Below, one piece after another: positions 4,824-11,789 of a DNA stretch of 11,789 bases. Where the stretch lies: positions 1 through 11,789 of the forward strand of contig CAMLKW010000137.1 of assembly GCA_946480605.1 (NCBI GenBank). The letters are read 5' to 3'. The notes under the pieces are model-generated. The model worked only from the letters and a program-made list of their open reading frames with translations. It did not search any database and was not told the origin of the DNA. Position numbers and translations under genes: made by a program. This stretch comes from an uncultured Roseateles sp. Its GTDB lineage: Bacteria; Pseudomonadota; Gammaproteobacteria; Burkholderiales; Burkholderiaceae. Position 1 is the stretch's first letter; each line of letters starts with the position of its first letter.

Positions 4824-7800
4824 ATGGCCCTGCTCTCTGGAGCCGGTGGCGGCTCTGACGCCCGCGCGGCCACCCACGGCCTGACCACCCACGGAGCCCC
4901 CCCGTCGACGCTGCCCGGTGGGCCGCAACGCATCCATGACCGCCGCGGCTGGCGCCGCCTGCGCCGCGTGGGCCTGGCCGGGCTGGCCGGGCTGGCCGGC
5001 GGCCTGGTGATTGCCTGGGCGCTGGCCGGCCCCGCCCTGCCGACCTGGCTGCGCCTGCCTCAGCCGGTCGGCGCCCTGCCCGCCACCACCTTGTTGCTGC
5101 CACTGCTGATCAGCGGCCTCGGGCTGGCAGTGTTGTGGCGGCTCAGCGCCTGGGTGCTGCCGCTGGCCATGGCCGGCCTGCTGGTGGGCTGCGGCCTGCC
5201 GCTGCTGCCACAGTGGGGCAGCAAGCCGGCCGTGTTGCTGGCCTCCGTGCCGCTGTTGAGCGTGCTGTCCCTGCCCGTGCTGGCGCTGCTGCTGCGCCGC
5301 AGCCTGCTGCGCCGACTGGGGTTGAACGGCCAACTGGCACGCCGCCGCGAGATCGTCAGCTTCGGCCTGCTGGCCGGCGTCGCCGCGCCGCTGCTGGCGG
5401 CCCTGCCGGCCGCGGCCGTGTTGCAAAGCCTGGGACAGGGCTGGCGCGGCGCGGTGCCGCTGGCCATCGCCTGGGGGCTGGGCCTGCTGGCCACCGGCAC
5501 CGCGCTGCAGGCCAGTGCGCAGCGCCCCAGGCGCAGCGACCGCTGGCTGGGGCGCGGGCTGGCCGCCGCCGCGGCAGCGGCCCAGCTATCGCAGGCTTGG
5601 CCGAGCGCCGGCGGCCTGCTGCTGCTGCCGCACCTGCTGCTGTGCCTGCACGCACTACAGGCCGCCCCGCGCGACAACGCCCGACTGGGCACGGGCCTGC
5701 TGGTGTTGTGGGCCGGCATGGCGACCGGCACCACGCTGGACTTCGCCAGCGGCGCGCTGCTGGCCCTGCTGCCGCTGACCATCATCGGCGTCAGCCGGCA
5801 CCAACTGCGCGAACGCGACGCCTGGCGCGGCGCGCTGGATGCCCAGGGCCTGGCCCTGGCCGAGTGGCGGCTGCCCGAAGGGCGGCGCCAGGCCTCAGCC
5901 CGCTGGCTGTCGCTGACCACGCCGCTGGAACCCGCGACGGCGACCGGCAACGGCCCGCTGGACTGGATACGCATCGCCCACCCACGCGACCGCGAGGCCA
6001 CCCGCGCCGCGCTGCGCGAGCTGCTGGGCGACAACGGGCGCAACCAGCTGAGCCTGTCGCTGCGGCTGGCCGCCGACGGGGGCGACTGGCGCTGGCACGA
6101 GCTGCAGGCGCATGTGCCGCAACGCGACCGACGCGGCCGCGCGCGCAACCTCATCCTGACGCTGGCCGACATCAGCTGGCGCCACACCGCCGAGGAGCGC
6201 GAGCGCATGTCGGCCACGCTGTTCCAGCAGTCGGGCGAAGGCCTGGCCGTCATCGACTCACAATGGCGCATCGTGGAGGTGAACCCGGCCTATTGCGAGA
6301 TCCTGCACGCGTCTCGCGAGACACTGGTGGGGCGCATCGCGGCGCCGCTGGCCGGCGCCAACCTGAAGCGCAGCGGCCTGGACATCGGCGAGCTGCAGGC
6401 CCACCTCAGCGGCGGCGAGCCCTGGAACGGCCGCCTGCAGGTGGAGCTGGACGATGGCGGCCAGCATGTATTCCAGGTCCGGCTCAGTGCCGTGCCCGAG
6501 CCGGACGGCATGGCGCCGCGCTGGCGGCTGCTGAGCCTCACCGACCTGGGCGAGAGCCTGCGCCAACAAGAGCTGCTGCGCCGCAGCCAGCGCTACGACG
6601 TCGCCACCGGCCTGCCCAACCGCGACGAGTTCATGCGCCTGCTGCCCCAGGCCATGGCCGCCGCCACCCGGGACGACTTCAAGCTGGTGGTGGGCATCGT
6701 CGACCTGGACGACTTTGCCCGCGTCAACGCCGAGCACGGCCAGCTGGTGGCCGACGCCATCATCCGCCAGCTCAGCGAACGCCTGCAGGCCACGCTGCGC
6801 GGCGCGCGCGGTGCCTGGCCCGACACGGCCGACCACCTGGCCCGCCTGCATGGCGACGAGTTCGCCGTGCTGCTGCGCGTGCAGACCCCCGAGGAAGCCC
6901 AGCGCGCCATCGACCGCCTGCTGGCCGTGCTGTCCACGCCCGTGGCCATTCGGGAAAGCCGCATCGGCGACGGCATGGCGCTGGAGATCGGCGCCAGCGT
7001 GGGCGCCACGCTCTACCCGCAGGACGACGCCGCGCCCGAGACGCTGCTGCGCCACGCCGGCCACGCGCTGTTCCGGGCCAAGCGCTCGGGGCGCGGATCG
7101 GTGCACTTCCACGACCCGACCGTGGACCAGCGCGACGAGGTCGGCCTGATCGCCGTGGCGCGGCTGCAGCGCGCGCTGGACAGCGAGGAGCTGCTGCTGC
7201 ACTACCAGCCGCAAGTCGACCTGCGCACAGGCCAGGTCATGGGCGTCGAAGCGCTGCTGCGCTGGCAGCACCCGGAGCGCGGGCTGCTGACGCCAGCGCT
7301 GTTCCTGCCGGCCGTCGGCCACACCGGTCTGGCCGTGCAGATCGGCGACTGGGTCATCGAACGCGCGCTGGCCCAGGCGGCCCTCTGGCAGCGCGTGGGC
7401 GTCAACGAGGGCCGCGCGTTGCAGGTCAGCGTCAACGTGGGCGCCCGCCAGCTCGGCCAGCCCGACTTTCCGCAGCGGCTGCAGGAGCTGATACAGCGCC
7501 AGCCGCCGGAGCTGGCGCATCTGCTGCACCTGGACGTGCTCGAGGCCGACGCGCTGGCCGAGACCACCGCCACGCAGGCCCTGATCCAGCGCTGCCTGAG
7601 CCTGGGCGTGGGCATTGCGCTGGACGACTTCGGCGCCGGCTACTCGCGGCTCACCTCGCTGAAGCAGTTGCCTGTCGACACCCTCAAGATGGACCGCAGC
7701 TACGTGCAAGGCATGCTGGGTGATGCGCAGGACCTGTCGCTGGTGGAAGGCGTGATCGGCCTGGCCCGCAACATCGGCTGCTCGGTGCTGGCCAAGGGCG

Positions 7801-7970
7801 TGGAGAGCCGCGCCCACGCCCGCGAGCTGCTGCGCCTGGGCTGCCGGCTGGGCCAGGGCAACGGCATCGCGGCGGCGATGCCGGCGGCGGCCGTGCCCGG
7901 CTGGATAGAAGCCTTCGGCCGCAGCGGCTGGAGCCACCAGTTGCGGCTGCCCACCCAGGCGCGTACTTAA
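4824..7970 (+). CDS. Membrane-bound PAS-PAS-GGDEF-EAL c-di-GMP protein with altered active sites
   Basis: A 1048-residue protein. After a basic cytosolic N-terminus, about eight or nine hydrophobic helices occupy residues 47-324; I do not recognise this membrane module. Two PAS-like domains follow: a divergent one at about 340-455 (W-R-W-H-E-L...V-P-Q-R-D, then a linker ending D-I-S-W-R-H-T-A-E-E-R) and one at about 460-575 (G-L-A-V-I-D-S...V-N-P-A-Y). The GGDEF domain (about 585-755) has D-V-A-T-G-L-P-N-R but reads HGDEF (676-680), and the place of the inhibitory RxxD site reads DTAD. The EAL domain (about 775-1030) keeps EALLRW (from 809), N871, D934-D935, K955 and Q1011, but has D904 at a metal-binding Glu and K991 at the catalytic Glu of A-E-G-V-E. 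Intact enzymes make or degrade c-di-GMP at the membrane; here catalysis is doubtful. Start at 4824 has GAGG about 9 nt upstream. dnaG follows after 9 bp, so read-through transcription is likely. Confidence 0.92.
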   Translation: MALLSGAGGGSDARAATHGLTTHGAPPSTLPGGPQRIHDRRGWRRLRRVGLAGLAGLAGGLVIAWALAGPALPTWLRLPQPVGALPATTLLLPLLISGLGLAVLWRLSAWVLPLAMAGLLVGCGLPLLPQWGSKPAVLLASVPLLSVLSLPVLALLLRRSLLRRLGLNGQLARRREIVSFGLLAGVAAPLLAALPAAAVLQSLGQGWRGAVPLAIAWGLGLLATGTALQASAQRPRRSDRWLGRGLAAAAAAAQLSQAWPSAGGLLLLPHLLLCLHALQAAPRDNARLGTGLLVLWAGMATGTTLDFASGALLALLPLTIIGVSRHQLRERDAWRGALDAQGLALAEWRLPEGRRQASARWLSLTTPLEPATATGNGPLDWIRIAHPRDREATRAALRELLGDNGRNQLSLSLRLAADGGDWRWHELQAHVPQRDRRGRARNLILTLADISWRHTAEERERMSATLFQQSGEGLAVIDSQWRIVEVNPAYCEILHASRETLVGRIAAPLAGANLKRSGLDIGELQAHLSGGEPWNGRLQVELDDGGQHVFQVRLSAVPEPDGMAPRWRLLSLTDLGESLRQQELLRRSQRYDVATGLPNRDEFMRLLPQAMAAATRDDFKLVVGIVDLDDFARVNAEHGQLVADAIIRQLSERLQATLRGARGAWPDTADHLARLHGDEFAVLLRVQTPEEAQRAIDRLLAVLSTPVAIRESRIGDGMALEIGASVGATLYPQDDAAPETLLRHAGHALFRAKRSGRGSVHFHDPTVDQRDEVGLIAVARLQRALDSEELLLHYQPQVDLRTGQVMGVEALLRWQHPERGLLTPALFLPAVGHTGLAVQIGDWVIERALAQAALWQRVGVNEGRALQVSVNVGARQLGQPDFPQRLQELIQRQPPELAHLLHLDVLEADALAETTATQALIQRCLSLGVGIALDDFGAGYSRLTSLKQLPVDTLKMDRSYVQGMLGDAQDLSLVEGVIGLARNIGCSVLAKGVESRAHARELLRLGCRLGQGNGIAAAMPAAAVPGWIEAFGRSGWSHQLRLPTQART

Positions 7971-7973
7971 ACT
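7968..7973 (+). promoter_or_regulatory. Candidate -10 element immediately before dnaG
   Basis: TAAACT, whose TAA is also the stop codon of the GGDEF-EAL gene, ends 6 bp before the dnaG GTG. No ribosome-binding site stands between them. A transcript from it would start almost at the GTG itself. No well-placed -35 is visible (TTGCGG at 7941-7946 is 21 bp away), so translational coupling from the upstream gene is an equal alternative. Confidence 0.25.
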
Positions 7974-7979
7974 CCCGGG

Positions 7980-9866
7980 GTGATCCCCCAAGGCTTCATC
8001 CATGACCTGCTGACCCGCGTCGACATCGTCGAGGTGGTGGGCCGCCACGTCGATCTGAAGAAGGCCGGCATCAACCACAAGGGGCTGTGCCCCTTCCACG
8101 GCGAAAAATCGCCCAGCTTCATCGTCAGCCCCAGCCGCCAGACCTACCATTGTTTCGGCTGCGGCGTGCACGGCAACGCCATCGGCTTCCTGATGGAACA
8201 CACGGCGGCGACCTTCGTCGAAGCCGTGGAGGACCTGGCCCAGCAAGTCGGCATGCAGGTGCCGCAGGACGAGCGCAGCCCCGAGCAGCGAGAGAAGGCC
8301 AAGGCCGAGAAGGCCAAGCAGCAGAGCCTGACCGACGTGCTGGCCCGCGCAGCGGACTTCTACAAGGCCCAACTGCGCAAGGCGCCGCGCGCCATCGAGT
8401 ACCTGAAGGGCCGCGGCCTGACGGGCCAGATCGCTGCCCGTTTCGGCCTGGGCTTTGCGCCCGAGGGCTGGCGCTCGCTGGCCAGCGGCTTTCCGTCCTA
8501 CGACGACCCGCAGCTGGTCGAATCGGGCCTGGTCATCACGCCCGACGTCGAGCCGGGCGAGGACGCGAAGCGCTACGACCGCTTCCGCGATCGCATCATG
8601 TTCCCCATCCGCAACGTGCAGGGCGAGGTCATTGGCTTCGGCGGCCGTGTGCTGGACAAGGGCGAGCCCAAGTACCTGAACTCGCCCGAGACGCCGGTCT
8701 TCCACAAGGGTCGCGAGCTGTACGGCCTGTTCGAAGGCCGCCAGGCCATGCGCCAGCGGGGCTATGCGCTGGTCGTCGAGGGCTACATGGACGTCGTGGC
8801 CTTGGCCCAGCACGACTTCGGCAATGCCGTCGCCACGCTGGGCACGGCCTGCACCGCCGAGCATGTGCACAAGCTGTTCCGCTTCACCGAGTCGGTCGTG
8901 TTCAGCTTCGACGGCGACGCCGCCGGCCGCCGTGCCGCCGTGCGGGCGCTGGAGGCCGCGCTGCCGCACGCGACCGAGACGCGCACGGTCAAGTTCCTGT
9001 TCCTGCCCACCGAGCACGACCCCGACTCCTACGTGCGCGACTTGGGTGCCGACGCCTTCGAGCGCTGCGTGGAAGGCGCCGTCCCGCTGTCGCGCCAACT
9101 GATCGCCGTCGCCGGCGACGGCTGCGACCTCGGGACCCCCGAAGGCCGCGCGCGCATGCTCAACCAGGCCCGGCCGCTGTGGGCCCTGCTGCCGGAGGGT
9201 CTGCTGCGCCGCCAACTGCTGGGCGAGATCGCCCGCCAGGGCCAGATGCCCGAGGCCGAGCTGCAGTCGCTTTGGCTGGGTCAGGCCGCCGCGCCAGGCC
9301 CGCCGGCGGGAGAGCCCACCGACGGGCCCACCGAGAAGCCGCGCTGGAAACCCAAGGGGGAATGGAAGCCCAAGGGCGACTGGAAGCGCAAGGGCCGAGA
9401 CGAGGAGCGCCCGGCCGGCCCGCGCGCCGCGCCCTCGACACCCACCGACAACGCCGTGCGCCTGCTGCTGCAGCACAGTGATCTTTGGGAGACGCTGGCC
9501 GAAGAAGACCGAGGCCTGCTCCACGATCTGCCCGGCATGCACGGCGAGCTGATCCACTGGCTGGAACGCCAGTTGACCCACCACGGCGCAACGCCCTGGG
9601 CGGCCGTCGAGGCCGGCTTGGCCGACGCGGGACTGGCCGGCGCCGCAGCCCAGGTCATGCGCTCGGCTCGCGAACTGGGCACGGAGGCCGAGCCCGCCCA
9701 GGAACTCGCCGCCCTGCTGTGCAAGCTCTGGATCGCGCAGATCGAGGCCGAGATCACCGATCTGCTGGCACGGCCGCCGCTCGGCGATGCCGAGTTGCTG
9801 CGCTACCGGCAGCTGCGCGCGCGTGCTGACGAGCTCAAAGGGCGCGGCGGCGCCAAGGCGGCCTGA
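7980..9866 (+). CDS. dnaG: DNA primase
   Basis: Synthesises the RNA primers for Okazaki fragments and leading-strand start at the replication fork, in contact with the DnaB helicase. The 628-residue protein has all three domains. The N-terminal CHC2 zinc-binding domain has ligands C37, H40, C58 and C61. The central RNA-polymerase/TOPRIM core has E267 in V-E-G-Y-M-D-V and D311-x-D313 in F-D-G-D-A-A-G. The C-terminal helicase-interacting domain spans about 480-628. GTG at 7980 is chosen because MIPQGFIHDLL is the usual N-terminus in Burkholderiales primases and no in-frame alternative fits. Between core and C-terminal domain is an unusual basic tandem repeat (residues 456-473). The gene is 9 bp downstream of the GGDEF-EAL gene with no clear Shine-Dalgarno, and precedes rpoD, as in the conserved macromolecular-synthesis cluster. 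Length is slightly above E. coli DnaG (581). Confidence 0.97.
   Translation: MIPQGFIHDLLTRVDIVEVVGRHVDLKKAGINHKGLCPFHGEKSPSFIVSPSRQTYHCFGCGVHGNAIGFLMEHTAATFVEAVEDLAQQVGMQVPQDERSPEQREKAKAEKAKQQSLTDVLARAADFYKAQLRKAPRAIEYLKGRGLTGQIAARFGLGFAPEGWRSLASGFPSYDDPQLVESGLVITPDVEPGEDAKRYDRFRDRIMFPIRNVQGEVIGFGGRVLDKGEPKYLNSPETPVFHKGRELYGLFEGRQAMRQRGYALVVEGYMDVVALAQHDFGNAVATLGTACTAEHVHKLFRFTESVVFSFDGDAAGRRAAVRALEAALPHATETRTVKFLFLPTEHDPDSYVRDLGADAFERCVEGAVPLSRQLIAVAGDGCDLGTPEGRARMLNQARPLWALLPEGLLRRQLLGEIARQGQMPEAELQSLWLGQAAAPGPPAGEPTDGPTEKPRWKPKGEWKPKGDWKRKGRDEERPAGPRAAPSTPTDNAVRLLLQHSDLWETLAEEDRGLLHDLPGMHGELIHWLERQLTHHGATPWAAVEAGLADAGLAGAAAQVMRSARELGTEAEPAQELAALLCKLWIAQIEAEITDLLARPPLGDAELLRYRQLRARADELKGRGGAKAA
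9345..9398 (+). repeat. Three 18-bp tandem repeats in the dnaG linker
   Basis: The DNA encodes WKPKGE, WKPKGD and WKRKGR back to back (residues 456-473), three copies of an 18-bp unit with silent and near-silent differences. It lies in the flexible linker between the primase core and the helicase-binding domain. The basic, Trp-containing composition could add nucleic-acid contacts; this is inference. Confidence 0.8.
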
Positions 9867-9877
9867 ACGACCGCCTT
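9855..9877 (+). terminator. Hairpin across the dnaG stop codon, possible weak terminator
   Basis: AAGGCGG (9855-9861) and CCGCCTT (9871-9877) form a perfect 7-bp stem with a 9-nt loop that contains the TGA stop. The nearest T-run (TTTT, 9887-9890) is 9 nt beyond the stem and belongs to the next promoter, so efficient termination is unlikely. It may shield the dnaG 3' end or partly separate dnaG from rpoD. Confidence 0.35.
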
Positions 9878-9888
9878 CGTCCGGGATT

Positions 9889-9917
9889 TTGACCTGTGGG
9901 TGAAATTGGCCGATAAT
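9889..9917 (+). promoter_or_regulatory. Strong candidate sigma-70 promoter for rpoD
   Basis: TTGACC (9889-9894), a 17-bp spacer and GATAAT (9912-9917): 5 of 6 matches in each hexamer at optimal spacing, the best promoter match I found in the window. Transcription should start near 9924, 23 bp after which no other gene begins, so it most likely drives rpoD through a leader of about 277 nt. A separate small RNA from this promoter cannot be excluded. Confidence 0.75.
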
Positions 9918-10200
9918 TCAACGTTTTCCGCGCGCGTCAACAAGAGTGACGGCAGAGCGATGCCGGGCCCGGCCACCTTGCGAAACAAGGCACCTGCGAG
10001 TTTTAAAGGCCACCTCATCCGCCACCTCTGCACTCCAAACGATCACGCCAGCTTGTTCGCGCCACGCCAGGGTCCCTCACCGAAACCTTGACGACGAAAG
10101 CCACCGCCCCCTGCCCCGCCGGTTTTGATGACCAGCCCGGGCCGGCCGCGGTGGCTGCTGCATTTCTGAATTGACCGCGCAAACCCCTCGAAGGACCTGC
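9918..10200 (+). other. Long structured leader region of rpoD
   Basis: No credible gene lies here; two short open frames (9900-10091 and 9946-10128) overlap the promoter and lack ribosome-binding sites. The stretch contains a 12-bp palindrome (9962-9973), a CCTTG-CGAAA-CAAGG hairpin (9976-9990), and a larger nested inverted repeat (10099-10156). AAGGA a few nucleotides before ATG 10201 is the rpoD ribosome-binding site. No known riboswitch or leader family is recognised. Confidence 0.55.
10099..10156 (+). promoter_or_regulatory. Nested inverted repeat in the rpoD leader
   Basis: AGCCACCGC (10099-10107) is perfectly complementary to GCGGTGGCT (10148-10156). Inside it GCCGG (10118-10122) can pair with CCGGC (10142-10146). 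The element ends 44 nt before the rpoD start and has no following T-run, so it is not a terminator. It could be an RNA stem-loop affecting message stability or translation, or a DNA-level operator. Confidence 0.45.

Positions 10201-11789
<1,589 letters not shown>

Noticed and set aside
4518..5426. A 302-codon minus-strand frame spanning the end of the H-NS-like gene and the start of the GGDEF-EAL gene
   Set aside because: Gln/Ala/Gly-rich composition; it crosses a strong terminator and two well-supported genes.
5135..7723. An 862-codon plus-strand frame within the GGDEF-EAL gene
   Set aside because: Arg/Ala/Pro-rich shadow frame without motifs; the overlapping frame carries the PAS, GGDEF and EAL signatures.
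6258..9584. A 1108-codon minus-strand open frame
   Set aside because: It runs across the opposite strand of two clear genes (GGDEF-EAL and dnaG) and their boundary, is Gln/His/Ala/Leu-biased and has no domain-like pattern; such frames are expected when third codon positions are mostly G or C.
9900..10128. Two short plus-strand frames (9900-10091 and 9946-10128) between dnaG and rpoD
   Set aside because: The first begins inside the predicted promoter, neither has a ribosome-binding site, and their composition is not protein-like.
9867..10200. Possible tRNA or known riboswitch in the dnaG-rpoD gap
   Set aside because: I looked for a cloverleaf, a T-loop GTTCRA-type segment and familiar riboswitch cores and saw none; only generic hairpins are supported.

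Overview
This looks like an ordinary core-chromosome segment of a high-GC betaproteobacterium, most likely order Burkholderiales (Rubrivivax/Roseateles/Leptothrix-like). The evidence is the codon bias towards G/C at third positions, a Burkholderiales-style hrpA / argA / yggX neighbourhood, a betaproteobacterial H-NS-like protein, a GTG-started DnaG beginning MIPQGFIHDLL, and an RpoD with a long Lys/Ala-rich N-terminal extension followed by regions 1.1 and 1.2. Genus is an inference; I could not run a search. I see no tRNA, rRNA, CRISPR array, insertion sequence, prophage or integrase.

Layout. Positions 1-2216 hold a minus-strand pair: a small VOC/glyoxalase-fold gene followed after 25 bp by hrpA, whose 3' end lies outside the window. 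Divergent from these, on the plus strand, is argA (N-acetylglutamate synthase, start of arginine synthesis), then yggX (Fe(II)/oxidative-damage protection), with a hairpin-plus-T-run and a promoter-like -10 in the short gap. A 309-bp non-coding stretch with locally low GC leads to an H-NS-family nucleoid protein gene, closed by a clean intrinsic terminator at 4665-4695. Next comes a 1048-residue membrane-anchored PAS-PAS-GGDEF-EAL protein, and 9 bp after its stop codon dnaG (primase) begins. A 334-bp gap holding the best-looking sigma-70 promoter in the window and structured leader sequence precedes rpoD (primary sigma factor), which runs off the right edge in region 2.

How the genes relate. 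dnaG-rpoD is the conserved core of the macromolecular-synthesis cluster; rpsU, often next to it in gammaproteobacteria, is not in this window and its upstream place is taken by the c-di-GMP-type gene. The other genes are independent housekeeping functions.

Most notable observations: (a) the GGDEF-EAL protein keeps most of its EAL pocket but has Lys where the catalytic general-base Glu is expected, Asp at a metal-binding Glu, and HGDEF instead of GGDEF, so it may be a c-di-GMP sensor/effector rather than an enzyme; (b) argA, dnaG and a 31-codon ORF ahead of the GGDEF-EAL gene lack Shine-Dalgarno sequences and have -10-like hexamers 6-8 bp before the start codon, suggesting leaderless or near-leaderless transcripts; (c) the rpoD leader has nested inverted repeats. 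I did not find convincing evidence of a wholly new multi-gene system.
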